Shown here: piece by piece, positions 50,018 through 59,941 of the stretch
Layout of the letters: each line of letters opens with the position of its first letter
Position numbering within the stretch: the stretch's first letter is position 1
Assembly (NCBI GenBank): GCA_942493055.1
Contig: OW818680.1
Coordinates: 806,001-870,000, forward strand
Length of the DNA stretch: 64,000 bases
Source of the DNA: CAIZQW01 sp942493055
GTDB lineage: Bacteria > Verrucomicrobiota > Kiritimatiellia > RFP12 > UBA1067
Direction of reading: 5' to 3'
Made by a program: the position numbers and the translations under genes
The notes under the pieces: model-generated
The model's database searches: none
Seen by the model: the letters and a program-made list of their open reading frames with translations, nothing else
Told to the model about the DNA's origin: nothing

Positions 50018-53000
50018 TTACCGCTTCGGTGGCGGGGCCTCGCGGACGACTGCGCCAAAGGCATCGCTCAGGACCAGCACAGCGAGGCGCTGCGAAGCCT
50101 CCAGTTCGTTGGTGTTGAGCGAGACGTAATCGAACCGTCCGCGCAGGTCGGTATAGCCATCTTTGAAGAACTTCACTGTGCCGTCATTCATCTTTGCGTA
50201 GACCTTGACATAGGCACCGGAGACTGCCTTGCCGGTATGCGCCTGGGTCACCAAGAGCTGTCCGTAGTTCTCGACCATCTGCACCTTGAGCGTGTTTGCA
50301 TAATACGCCTGGGTCTTGCGCACGCCTGCGGCAACGGCCTCGACCATCACATTCTTGGTCTTGAACTCCTCTGGCAGATCCACCAGCAGTTCCTTCTTGC
50401 CTGCCGGAATCTCCACTACGCGGCTCAGCATCGGACGGATGTAGGAGAACTGAGCAGCGCCCTCCTGCAGGAAGGGGCTGCGCGAGAAGAGCAATTCGAT
50501 GTCCATGGGATAGAAGTTGAGCGTACACGCCTTGAGGTTGCGCGTATCGAGCCGGATGCGGCCCGCCTCCACCTGCAACTCCAGAACAGGCTCGCTCGCC
50601 GCCAGCGCGGCCTGTGCCTCGTCGCGCTTCTCCTGGTCGGCCTTTGACGCAACCCCGCCGTCAATCTCGTCAAGCTGACTCAGCACCTGCACGAAGCGGT
50701 CACGCCAACGGTCCACGCCTTCGTCCACATGCTTTTTCGCGAGTGTGCGCGCGGTCGCTGTGTCGCCCTTATAAAACGCGAGGTAGGCTTCAAGATAATC
50801 GCACTGAAGCTGTTCCGGCACTGCCTTCCGGTCCACGCGTCCGAACCAGTCAAGCGCCTCGGTCACGCGATCCTGCAAGGTCATGTAGTACGCCACGGCC
50901 AGTGCATCGACAAACTCCACTTTAGGCTTGTAGCTCAGCACCTTCATGAAGCGCTGATACTGCAGACGGAAGCTGGCGTTCAGGATCGTGCGCTTCGCCC
51001 CCACCCCGTGCGCCCGCGGATTCACCAGCGGCGCATACTCCAGATGCTGATAGTCGAACCGCTCCACCGGGTCGAGCGTGAGCAGCGGCGAGACCAGCCA
51101 GAGCCCGCACTGCTTAGCGAACGGATGGTGTCGCAGGAACTCCCGGATCGTCGGGGCGTCGTTATGCAGCACGCCGTACGACCAGAGGGTGTTGGCGTAG
51201 AGATGACGCGACTCCAGCAGTGCCGTGATTTTCTTGAAATAGGCGGCCTCCTTCATGCGCCACGCGATCTCGTCGAGCGAGATGCGGTGCAGGTTGGCTG
51301 CGCCAAGAAACGCGACAACCTCATCCTCGGTCCCGTTCTGGGAGATCCACGCCCAGGAGGTGGTGTCGATCTTGCTGAGCTTCTCAACGACATGGAAGGT
51401 GAAGGGCACTGCGCTGCCGACCACCTTGTCATTACGGGCCAGCGTCACGGGATAGTGCGGATAGTCGCCCGTCGCTGGGAAGTAGAAGAAATACTCCTGC
51501 GTCTGTGTGCTGTAGGGTTCCATCGCCACATACACGCCGCGCGTATAGAAACCATTGTTGACGGGCATCGCACCCACCGGGATCTGGAGCAGCACCTGCA
51601 ACTTCTGGCGGCTGCCGGTGGGATTGGTCAGCACCACTTGCGCGCCATACACCACGCCCGGCAGGAACTCCTCAGTCACCAGCTTGTCGAAACGTTCGCC
51701 GTTCTCGATGCGCTCGCGGTCATCCGCGCGGAAGAACTGCTGTGCCACCAGCACGCCGCCGGGCAGGGTTTCGCGCGCGCTCTCGCAGATCTCACGATGG
51801 AAGAGCAGCAGCGGCGACTTCGGTTGCAGGGTATAACTCAACCCCTCCACCTTCTCGTCGTGGGCAGCCGCCTTGAACGGAAGCTCCAGCACTGCCAGCG
51901 CCAGCATCATCTCCGTGAAGTTCGTTGCCGTCTCCGGGAAGGCCTTGGACAGGAAGGGCGTCTTGCCGTCATGTGCCGCGTAATCGCCCCAAAAGGCGTT
52001 GACCTTCACGCGGTCAGCCACGTGCTGCGCGATCGGCACATGGTAGTAGTTGTTCTCAGCCCACTCCTGTGTCTTGTCGAGCTTCTGGAAGAAACGGCGG
52101 GTGTCCTCCCGCTGCTTGTCCTTCGAATCGAAAAACACGACCTCCTTTGCCTCATCCGCCCCAAACGGATCCGCAATGTCATAGGCTTTTTTTGCTCTGA
52201 TCTCGTCAACCCCTTTGCGGGCAACCGCCCCTTGACGGGTCATGCCAGGCGCGCTTTTCGACAGTTGTTCCTCTTTCATCTTCTTGGCGGCCTCCATCAG
52301 AACAGGAGCCGGTGCTGCAGCGGCAAGCGCCGATGACTCGAGATTTGCCGAGCGGATGTCCTTCGGGGTTCCTGTAAACTGAGGTTTCGGAACCTGGATC
52401 TTCAGCGCCACGCGATCCCGAACTTCCTCAATGGCTGCAGCAACCCCACCGCCTCCGGCATCCAGGGAGCCGCTCTGCACTGCTGTGTCGAAGCGGCGGT
52501 TGAAGGCCTCCATGTCCGGCAGGATCAGCGCCACGCGCTCACGCGTGTCCCGCGCCACCGAAGCTTCCTGGTCGCGCAGCCGCTTGCCCAGCAGCACGCG
52601 CTCCGTTGCATTCAACCGCTCGAAGCGCCAGGGCTCCAGATAGCCCGCGAGGTCGTTGTTGAGCAACCAGTGGTCCAGGAAGGTCTTGTCCTTCTTGTTC
52701 TTCAGGGACGGTGCGATCACTGAGGCGAAGAACTTGGGATCTTTGTGATAGAGGAAAAAGCTCAGTTCGTGGCAGGCGTACTTGGAGTAGAGCCGTTGCT
52801 GTTCTTTGGGATCCAGCGCGGGCCACTCCGCCACAAAGGAGAACTCGCCGAACGTGGCGTCGCTGTTGAGCGTAGCCAGCAGGCGGTAGGCTTTGGGCAG
52901 GGTGTCGTAGGTCTCGAAGCGGGCAGTCGTCACATCTGCGATTGTCACAGAGGCCTTTGCCGCCACCTGCGTGATACGCTTCTGCTCGGAGTAACTCTTC

Positions 53001-56000
53001 TTGGGGTCGAGTCCGGAGGCGAGTCGCAATTCGCGCGTCACAACTGGGGAATCTTCGAGCGCCAGGTGTTTCAGCACCGTGGTGGTCGGATCGACGGCCA
53101 GGACGCGGACCTGCGGCAGCCCCTTCAACAAGGCGCGCGGTACAACCACGCGGCCCTCTTTGTCCGGAACCAGGTTCAGCAGCGTCACCGAGGGTTGCTT
53201 GAGGAAGTCGAGACCCACATAACCCTCTGGCTGCACGCGCTCGGAACTTAAAAAACGGGAACCCCCTCCATGTGCGCTCATCATTTTCGCCTCGCGGCCA
53301 GCATACTCGCCGCCCTCTTCCAGCATTTCACGTTGCGCCTCGGTCGCACGCAGCGCCCACGGGTTCAGCAAGAGTCCCGGACGCTCCAGCATGTTACCCG
53401 GATACTTCACGGCCTGCTGACGGTCGATGATGTAACGGTATTCGTCCCCGATGTCGCGTCCTGATTCATAGAAGGTGCGTGTCCGCTGCCACGGCTGCTG
53501 CAGCAGCCCCGGCGCACCTGCGTTCCCTAACCGTTCGAAGAGATCATACGCCGGCAGATAGCGGGTGGCGAAGACGTGGACCCGCGTGAATGGCGTGACA
53601 TTCGTAAGCCGGATCTCCACATGCTCAGGCGTGGAGGTCAGCGCTGTCACATGGAGCGGAGCGAGACGCGGACGTTCCAAGGCGCGGTGCAGCGAGATCA
53701 CGAACCCGACGCGTGCTTCGCCCTGTGTGACGCGCACGGCAATCTCGCGGTTTTCGGCTTTGAGCAGGAGCGAGTAGTCGCCTGCGGGCAGGCCGCGCAG
53801 CTCCAGGAAGCCGTCTACAGACGCCAGCGCATCCTGCCAATCTTTCACGAACTGGCCGTTGCGCGTCTCCAGCAGCGACACCTCGTTACCAGCCTCAGTT
53901 GCGTCCCAGGTAATCGGCACGCGCAAGGTGTCGCCCACCCAGCCATGCAGCGCATCAGGATAGGCGCAGGCGCCTCGCGACGGCGTGCCGGTGCGTTCAA
54001 CACTCGCGCCTATAAAGGCAAAGCGCTCGATACCCACTAGCGCGCCCAAGTGCGCGCGTCCCTGCTCGTCGGTCTTGAGTTCTACAATCACCTCGTCACG
54101 GAAACAGCGATGCTTGAATAAACACTGAAGAGGCTCTCCCGGCAGGATCTCGCCGTTCTTGCCGCGTGCGTCCACGACATAGCCCGAAGCTGTGCGCCCG
54201 ATATGGATCGCCTGGACTTTTGTTGTACGTTCGATCCCGTTCAAGGTGAAGCTCGCGCTGTCCATCAGCTCCTGCTTTTTGCTCTGGCTCAGATTCTGAA
54301 CCTCTGCTTTCAGCGTCACGAAGAGGTCGACTGTATTCTCGGGCACTAAAATCTCCTGCACCGTCTCGGCATCCTCGCGCAGCACAAGGTCTGCGACCTC
54401 TTTCTCGGTCGCGATGCCCTGCAGGTCAGTCGAGCGGATCACCAGCCTCGGCTCTTTCAGCAACTTGAGACTGACGGGCCTGTTATTCACGGTGAAGACC
54501 GGGCGTAGGACGATCAGCGCCTTCTCGCGGCGGATCAGCGCCTCGCGATCCACATAGATCCCTGCTTTGAGCGCATAATTTTCAGCGAGGTGGTTAAAAC
54601 TCACCAGCGTGGCAAAGCCCTCCTTGCGAATCACGAGCTTCTCGCTTTTAGGCGCTGTCGTGAAGGGGACGAGGATGCGGCCCTCTTTGTCAGGCGCAAA
54701 GTCGCGTCCCCCCAGCCAGCCGCTCGCGTCCGTCACACGCTTTCCTGTCTCATCCAGCACGGTGAAGGCATGTCCGGCAGCGGTGACCTCCTGAAGCGTA
54801 TCAAGGCGGCCCTTCTGGACCAGCGCGCGGCTGCTCTTGCCGTTGCCGATCAGTTCAACAACAAAAACACCTCTACCCTTAAGTTCGGGCAGTTCGAAGG
54901 TGCGCGTCACACGGCGCTCACTTGAATCTTTATACTCCAAGCGGCGCGACGCAGAGGCGACCAGCCCGTCGAGATTGATGGCGAGGTTCAACGGATTGCC
55001 TGTTTCACGATAGTAATTGAATGTGTTGATCTCGTAAATTTTAACGATCAGCGACGGCACGTTCTTGACAAAGGCCGTGAGTTTCACTGCATCATCGGCG
55101 CCGAACAGGAGCGGGTTGGTCTCTGCGAAGTCGATATCGACGCGCTCCTTGAGTTGCTTGTAGGCATCCGGGGAGAGCATGGGCGCCCATTGCAACGGAT
55201 CACCGACCCCATTGACGATCTTGGCCTCGGCAAAGAGCGGTTTGAGGAAATAGTCACTCACATAAGGCCGGAAGGCTTCGTCACTCACAGCCTCCCGGAA
55301 AAACTCCAAGAGAAACGCGCGCACCAGCGGCTCCTCGTTGTTGATCGGTGGCAAGCAGACGAGATGAAAATCGTGCCCCAGTTGCGCGAGATAGTCGCCC
55401 CGAGGCAACTGCTTCCGGATCTCTTCGCGACAGTAGATGACATTCCGCGGCAGTTTGATATACTCCGTAAAACGGGCGAGATCGTATATGCCGAGTTGCC
55501 GGTCATGGCGCAACCGGTTATACAGCACGTTTGCCTTAAGCGAATTATGAACAGGCTCAAGGGTTTTGACAAAGGCCCAGACGCGTTCATAATAGGCCTC
55601 GCGTGCAAAGGCCGAGGTGTCGAGATCGATTTCGTTCTCCGGCGCAAGCTTCGAGAGATACGCATTCACGAACAGCGATTCACTGCGCAGACTGGGGTGC
55701 TTCTGCAACAGCTCATCCATCTGTGCAAGGGTCAGCAGCGCATGAATGGGATGAGAGCCGAAGCCGCGGCTATCCCTGTACTTCAGGTCGGCGATGATCA
55801 GATCGACCAGTCCTGGATAGTCGGGTCGGCGCAGGCGCGACACCAGGTTGCGGCGCTGTTCATCATTGATCTTCTGTCCGGCGGCAAGCGCCAGTCCCGC
55901 GTCCTCGATACGCTCCAAGCTGCGGGGTTCCTCGGTAAGCGCCCGTTTCAGGAGGGTCTCGGTGCTGATGCGCGCGTTATCCAATACGGAGGGCGCCTGG

Positions 56001-56377
56001 CTGACCCGCACCCCGGTCTTGCGTGTGTGGTTGAAGTGCAGGTTCAATTCATGGCGCAGGTAGTCGAGCGACTTTTGAGGGCTCTTCTCATAATCAAGCA
56101 GCGCCTGCCGGTTCAGCAACTCGCGGGCCGTGATTGTCACGTTTCCATTGCGTTCGCGGATCCAGCGATCCATCATCTCTTTGAAGCGGGGCTGAGCCCC
56201 CGCGTTCTGCGCATGCAACGCGTGGTAGTAATAATAATCGTCCGTCCCCGGAACCAACTCGTTGAGTGCCGCCGTACGGTCACCAGCCAAGCTAAAGGTT
56301 TCGACATACCCGATTTCCTGACTTGTGCCACACAGCGCAACCATCAACCCAGCCACCCCAAACATGATGCTTCTCAT
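50018..56377 (-). CDS. Giant secreted alpha-2-macroglobulin-like (MG-domain) protein
   Basis: A 2,119-residue protein with a signal peptide (MRSIMFGVAGLMVALCG, possible lipoprotein-type Cys at 16). A helical N-terminal third (about 30-450) precedes beta-rich modules with macroglobulin/carboxypeptidase-regulatory traits: FVKNVPSLIVKIYEINTFNYYRETG, RSTDLQGIATEKEV, GRAHLGALVGIERFAF, LRGLPAGDYSLLLKAENREI. TPR-like or helical stretches follow near residues 1700-1950, and a final MG-like domain has VKVYAKMNDGTVKFFKDGYTDLRGRFDYVSL. The thioester C-x-E-Q of classical family members was not found. It would be an extracytoplasmic scaffold or protease trap. GGAGG precedes the ATG. The family assignment is by pattern only. 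Confidence 0.55.
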   Translation of the reverse strand: MRSIMFGVAGLMVALCGTSQEIGYVETFSLAGDRTAALNELVPGTDDYYYYHALHAQNAGAQPRFKEMMDRWIRERNGNVTITARELLNRQALLDYEKSPQKSLDYLRHELNLHFNHTRKTGVRVSQAPSVLDNARISTETLLKRALTEEPRSLERIEDAGLALAAGQKINDEQRRNLVSRLRRPDYPGLVDLIIADLKYRDSRGFGSHPIHALLTLAQMDELLQKHPSLRSESLFVNAYLSKLAPENEIDLDTSAFAREAYYERVWAFVKTLEPVHNSLKANVLYNRLRHDRQLGIYDLARFTEYIKLPRNVIYCREEIRKQLPRGDYLAQLGHDFHLVCLPPINNEEPLVRAFLLEFFREAVSDEAFRPYVSDYFLKPLFAEAKIVNGVGDPLQWAPMLSPDAYKQLKERVDIDFAETNPLLFGADDAVKLTAFVKNVPSLIVKIYEINTFNYYRETGNPLNLAINLDGLVASASRRLEYKDSSERRVTRTFELPELKGRGVFVVELIGNGKSSRALVQKGRLDTLQEVTAAGHAFTVLDETGKRVTDASGWLGGRDFAPDKEGRILVPFTTAPKSEKLVIRKEGFATLVSFNHLAENYALKAGIYVDREALIRREKALIVLRPVFTVNNRPVSLKLLKEPRLVIRSTDLQGIATEKEVADLVLREDAETVQEILVPENTVDLFVTLKAEVQNLSQSKKQELMDSASFTLNGIERTTKVQAIHIGRTASGYVVDARGKNGEILPGEPLQCLFKHRCFRDEVIVELKTDEQGRAHLGALVGIERFAFIGASVERTGTPSRGACAYPDALHGWVGDTLRVPITWDATEAGNEVSLLETRNGQFVKDWQDALASVDGFLELRGLPAGDYSLLLKAENREIAVRVTQGEARVGFVISLHRALERPRLAPLHVTALTSTPEHVEIRLTNVTPFTRVHVFATRYLPAYDLFERLGNAGAPGLLQQPWQRTRTFYESGRDIGDEYRYIIDRQQAVKYPGNMLERPGLLLNPWALRATEAQREMLEEGGEYAGREAKMMSAHGGGSRFLSSERVQPEGYVGLDFLKQPSVTLLNLVPDKEGRVVVPRALLKGLPQVRVLAVDPTTTVLKHLALEDSPVVTRELRLASGLDPKKSYSEQKRITQVAAKASVTIADVTTARFETYDTLPKAYRLLATLNSDATFGEFSFVAEWPALDPKEQQRLYSKYACHELSFFLYHKDPKFFASVIAPSLKNKKDKTFLDHWLLNNDLAGYLEPWRFERLNATERVLLGKRLRDQEASVARDTRERVALILPDMEAFNRRFDTAVQSGSLDAGGGGVAAAIEEVRDRVALKIQVPKPQFTGTPKDIRSANLESSALAAAAPAPVLMEAAKKMKEEQLSKSAPGMTRQGAVARKGVDEIRAKKAYDIADPFGADEAKEVVFFDSKDKQREDTRRFFQKLDKTQEWAENNYYHVPIAQHVADRVKVNAFWGDYAAHDGKTPFLSKAFPETATNFTEMMLALAVLELPFKAAAHDEKVEGLSYTLQPKSPLLLFHREICESARETLPGGVLVAQQFFRADDRERIENGERFDKLVTEEFLPGVVYGAQVVLTNPTGSRQKLQVLLQIPVGAMPVNNGFYTRGVYVAMEPYSTQTQEYFFYFPATGDYPHYPVTLARNDKVVGSAVPFTFHVVEKLSKIDTTSWAWISQNGTEDEVVAFLGAANLHRISLDEIAWRMKEAAYFKKITALLESRHLYANTLWSYGVLHNDAPTIREFLRHHPFAKQCGLWLVSPLLTLDPVERFDYQHLEYAPLVNPRAHGVGAKRTILNASFRLQYQRFMKVLSYKPKVEFVDALAVAYYMTLQDRVTEALDWFGRVDRKAVPEQLQCDYLEAYLAFYKGDTATARTLAKKHVDEGVDRWRDRFVQVLSQLDEIDGGVASKADQEKRDEAQAALAASEPVLELQVEAGRIRLDTRNLKACTLNFYPMDIELLFSRSPFLQEGAAQFSYIRPMLSRVVEIPAGKKELLVDLPEEFKTKNVMVEAVAAGVRKTQAYYANTLKVQMVENYGQLLVTQAHTGKAVSGAYVKVYAKMNDGTVKFFKDGYTDLRGRFDYVSLNTNELEASQRLAVLVLSDAFGAVVREAPPPKR

Positions 56378-56541
56378 AAAGGAACCTCCGTTATCCTTCG
56401 TCGCGTATAACTAAGCCAACGTTAAATGAAGAATACCGCGTCAGTGCACCAAAGACAAGGGTAAAAAACGTTGTAGGGATTTTCCCCTTGCTCCGTTTCA
56501 GAATAACGGTTACGCTTATTGAAAAATTTGATTTAACGCCC

Positions 56542-57699
56542 ATGACACACTTTTCACGACGTACTTACATCAAGCAAATCACTCTGGCTGCTTCTGGAGG
56601 GGCAGTATCAGGTCTCTTGCGACCGCTTTCAGCCGCAGCAGACGATGCGGCGCCGACAGCCCTTTCCGAGCAGGAACATACAGCATTATCTTCACTTGCA
56701 AACACCTTCCTTGAGCAATTTAAAGCCCCGGGACTCTCAGTCGCCATTGCAAAGAGCGGACACCTTGTCTATCAAGAGGGTTTTGGGTTCTCGGATCTGG
56801 AGAAGCGCGAAAAGCTGACACCTCGTCATGCCTTCCGGATCGCAAGTGTCAGCAAGCCGATTACCTCGGTCGGCATCTTTTCCCTGGTTGAGCAAGGCAA
56901 GCTTCAATTGCAGGATCGCGTCTTTGGCCCAAAAGGAATATTGGCATCCGACTATGAGACGCCTCCGTCAGACACAGTAAACGCTATCACCGTCCACCAC
57001 CTCTTGACGCACACCTGCGGTGGATGGCCAAACTCCAAACGGGACCCGATGTTTCTCAATCCGAAGATGGACCATCGAGAGCTCATCGCGTGGACCTTGA
57101 AAAACATCCCCTTGGAGCATGAGCCAGGCACCCATTATGCTTACTCCAATTTTGGCTACTGCCTGCTGGGCCGCATTATCGAGAAGGTCTCGGGCATCCC
57201 TTATGCCGATGCTATTCAAAAAAATATGTTAACAAAATGCGGCATTGAATCAATGCGGATTGCTGGCAACACAGTGTCCGAGCGCGCTGACCATGAAGTT
57301 GTCTACTATGGACAAAACAAAGAGAACCCCTACTCCATGAACATCCGGCGTATGGATGCACACGGAGGATGGCTGGGCACCCCGACAGATCTCGTAAAAT
57401 TTGCCATCCATGTCGATGGCTTTGACAACACGCCCGACATCTTACGCGCGGATACGCTTAAAACCATGACCACGCCCAGCAGCGCGCATGACAATTATGC
57501 GTGTGGCTGGGTTGTGAATAAGGTGCCGAATTGGTGGCATAACGGCAGCATCCCAGGCGTGACGACACTTCTAGTCCGCACTGCAAGCGGACTCTGCTGG
57601 GCAGCCTTTGCCAACACGCGGGCAACGGGCATTTCAAAAGGTATTGATGAACTGATGTGGAAAATGGTACGAGCTGTTCCTGGACTCTCAGACCGGTAA
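56542..57699 (+). CDS. Tat-exported beta-lactamase-like serine hydrolase
   Basis: A 385-residue class C beta-lactamase/penicillin-binding-protein-fold hydrolase. It begins MTHFSRRTYIKQITLAASGG, a twin-arginine signal (SRRTYIK, R6-R7), so it is exported folded. Active-site motifs are S102-V-S-K105 (SxxK), Tyr-Ser-Asn in HYAYSNFGYC, and HNG in WWHNGSIPG in place of KTG. These fit esterase/D-aminopeptidase-type members as well as beta-lactamases, so a true resistance function should not be assumed. The start at 56542 is chosen because it opens the Tat signal. It converges with the MASE1 kinase gene, overlapping its 3' end by 12 bases. Confidence 0.85.
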   Translation: MTHFSRRTYIKQITLAASGGAVSGLLRPLSAAADDAAPTALSEQEHTALSSLANTFLEQFKAPGLSVAIAKSGHLVYQEGFGFSDLEKREKLTPRHAFRIASVSKPITSVGIFSLVEQGKLQLQDRVFGPKGILASDYETPPSDTVNAITVHHLLTHTCGGWPNSKRDPMFLNPKMDHRELIAWTLKNIPLEHEPGTHYAYSNFGYCLLGRIIEKVSGIPYADAIQKNMLTKCGIESMRIAGNTVSERADHEVVYYGQNKENPYSMNIRRMDAHGGWLGTPTDLVKFAIHVDGFDNTPDILRADTLKTMTTPSSAHDNYACGWVVNKVPNWWHNGSIPGVTTLLVRTASGLCWAAFANTRATGISKGIDELMWKMVRAVPGLSDR

Positions 57700-59697
57700 T
57701 GTGAAATGGAAGGTGCTGCCTTTTCCAATTTCCGACTCGACCCATATCCTTCCGTGATGCGCGAGGACAATCTCCTTGGCAATCGCCAGCCCCAGCCCTG
57801 TGCCGCCCTTTCTCCTGCCCTTTCCTTGTGAAAAAGGCTTGAAAATTTCGTCTTGTTCCTCTGGATAAATGCCCTGGCCTGAGTCCTGGACGCTGATATG
57901 TATTTCACTGTTTTCCACACGCGTCCGTATCACGATCGGTCCGCTCTTACTGTATTTAATTGCATTTGCCATCAGATTGACCACAACCTGCATGATCTTA
58001 TCACTATCAAATCGTATTCTCGGAAGATCAGTCCCAAGATCCGTCATGATATCCGCTTTTCTGTCCCCAGCAAAAAGAATGGCTCCCTTATTGGCTTCCT
58101 TTACCAGTTCATTCACGTCGTTTTCCTGGAGGTCATACCCTGTTTTCCCAGCTTCCATTTTCTGATATTGAAGGACATTGTTGACCAGACGGCCTAACCG
58201 CGCAACATTGTTTTTAGTGATGTTCAGCATCTCCTTCTGTCCGTCATTCAAAGGTCCCAACACCTCGTCCAGAACAAGGTTCGTGGCCTCCTTGATCATT
58301 GCGAGAGGACTTCTAAGTTCATGGGAGACCGTGGCTGTAAATTTGGATTTTGATTCCACCAACTCTTTTAAAGCCTTTTCCGCCTCCTTGCGCCCGGTGA
58401 TGTCACGAGAGATGCCCTCGATACCGATGACCTTGCCAGTTATGTCCCGCAAAGGAACAGCGCTTGAGGCATGCCAATACCAAGCCCCGTCCATGTGCCG
58501 CACGCGATACTCGACACCTTCCTGTCGTTGTCCCGTCTCGATCATTCTCTGAAGGAAGTCCATGCACCCGGGAAGATCATCCGGATGAACGAATTGGTGG
58601 ATGGAACTTCCTTTTACCTGCGATACCGGGTGCCCGAGAAGAGCGGTCCATGCAGGGGAGACGAAGGTGAACACCCCGTCCGGACTGAGCGTATAGATGA
58701 TGTAGTGACTATTTTCAACCAAGGAACAGTACTTCTTCTCGCTTTCCTTTTTCTGGAAAAGCGCGGCCGTGAGCACTAAACCACTCAGTCCCATGACCCC
58801 GAAAAACATCTGCACGGTAAGCATCCGCATGGGGGTGCCCCCCCCTCCTAACGGAAATCCGCCATTGTCAGCCGCTGTGCAATAAACTGCAATCATCGAG
58901 CTCGCACATAAAATCGTCGCCGTACCGCGCGGCCCAAAACGAATAGCCGACCAGATGAGAAAGACGATCAGTAAATAGGGCTGGATTCCAATATGATTGA
59001 TCGTCTCCTCCCTAAAACTAAAGGCAAACCATGTCGCGATGCAACAGAGCAAGAGCAGGCTTGCCTTTTCGACGATTTGCCCCCAACGTATAGCCGCCAA
59101 CGACCACCGTGTATTCACCCAAAGCACAATCAATGGAGTGATAAGCAATATCCCCAAACCGTCCGCGATCCACCACGTCTGGTAAAATTTCCAAAACTGC
59201 GAACTTATGGTCAGGCTGGCAGCTCCTGCACCAATCAATGACGTGAAGGCATTGACCAGAAAAGCGGCGACAACCAGAGTGAGCACCTCCCGTATCGTGG
59301 AGAAACTGATCTTGTCGCCACACAACCGAATAATCAGCCAAGCAGAGGCAGTCGATTCACAAATATTAGCAACCATGAATCCTACGCTAGCGGCAAAAGG
59401 TCGGTCGGTGGTTAGATTGGCACAAAGCCCTGCGACGAACAGGCAACCGAGTAGAGCTGGCCAGAAGCGCCTCGGACTCAACAGAAGAGAGGCTAGCGCA
59501 ATGCCAGCAGCAGGCCAGATCGAGGCGACGAGGCCAAACGAATCGGGAAATTGGAAAGCAAGCATTTGAGCCAAAAAATAGGCTAGCGAATATATACCGA
59601 TCTTTAACAACGGAAAAACCATGTGTGCCACTTTTGGCAAAAGAAACGCGAACCGTTCAGATGCCTGGCTTGGAGCATTCTTTTGTTGGGTTGACAT
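57688..59697 (-). CDS. MASE1-PAS sensor histidine kinase
   Basis: A 669-residue membrane kinase. The N-terminal MASE1 domain (about 30-305) has eight or so membrane segments with FGLVASIWPAAGIALASLLL and FWKFYQTWWIADGLGILLITPLI. A PAS domain (about 320-440; YIIYTLSPDGVFTFVSPAW) follows, then HisKA with the phospho-acceptor H459 in SHELRSP. The HATPase shows N-box NLMANAIKYS, G1 DSGQGI and G2 GGTGLGLAI. It should autophosphorylate in response to an unknown cue. The catalytic core is nearly the same as that of the kinase at 59942-63529, and no receiver gene is adjacent. AAAGG lies about 9 bases before the ATG. Confidence 0.88.
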   Translation of the reverse strand: MSTQQKNAPSQASERFAFLLPKVAHMVFPLLKIGIYSLAYFLAQMLAFQFPDSFGLVASIWPAAGIALASLLLSPRRFWPALLGCLFVAGLCANLTTDRPFAASVGFMVANICESTASAWLIIRLCGDKISFSTIREVLTLVVAAFLVNAFTSLIGAGAASLTISSQFWKFYQTWWIADGLGILLITPLIVLWVNTRWSLAAIRWGQIVEKASLLLLCCIATWFAFSFREETINHIGIQPYLLIVFLIWSAIRFGPRGTATILCASSMIAVYCTAADNGGFPLGGGGTPMRMLTVQMFFGVMGLSGLVLTAALFQKKESEKKYCSLVENSHYIIYTLSPDGVFTFVSPAWTALLGHPVSQVKGSSIHQFVHPDDLPGCMDFLQRMIETGQRQEGVEYRVRHMDGAWYWHASSAVPLRDITGKVIGIEGISRDITGRKEAEKALKELVESKSKFTATVSHELRSPLAMIKEATNLVLDEVLGPLNDGQKEMLNITKNNVARLGRLVNNVLQYQKMEAGKTGYDLQENDVNELVKEANKGAILFAGDRKADIMTDLGTDLPRIRFDSDKIMQVVVNLMANAIKYSKSGPIVIRTRVENSEIHISVQDSGQGIYPEEQDEIFKPFSQGKGRRKGGTGLGLAIAKEIVLAHHGRIWVESEIGKGSTFHFTLPV

Positions 59698-59941
59698 AGT
59701 ATCATTGCCTTTCTTTTAACATGGCCATTTGCAACACAAGAAACACTCACCCTACTAGCCGTCGCCACACGGTCTATGACGTTCTGGAAGAACGCAGAGA
59801 ACTCAGAGATCAACTTCTAAATGCTTTGATAGTGTTGCTTATATCATTTCATCAGGAATTGCTCTCTTTCTCTATGTCCCATGCGGTTATAACGCTAACC
59901 TCTCAAGTCGTATACTCCACAACAAAAACACTTGCCCTTTT

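Noticed and set aside
50729..52336. 535-codon open frame on the plus strand
   Set aside because: Also antisense to the macroglobulin-like gene, with His/Arg/Leu-rich composition and no recognisable motif.
50018..56377. Classical thioester alpha-2-macroglobulin
   Set aside because: I found no C-x-E-Q motif in the protein, so only a general MG-like description is supported.
55154..56410. 418-codon open frame on the plus strand
   Set aside because: Antisense to the N-terminal part of the macroglobulin-like gene; no SD, no domain and shadow-type composition.
56542..57699. Antibiotic-resistance beta-lactamase
   Set aside because: The fold is right, but HNG replaces KTG and many such Tat-exported hydrolases are esterases or peptidases; resistance cannot be claimed.
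59698..59941. Small gene between the two kinases
   Set aside because: Open frames there are short, lack an SD and overlap the MASE1 gene's start; only a small GTTCT/AGAAC-type hairpin is visible.
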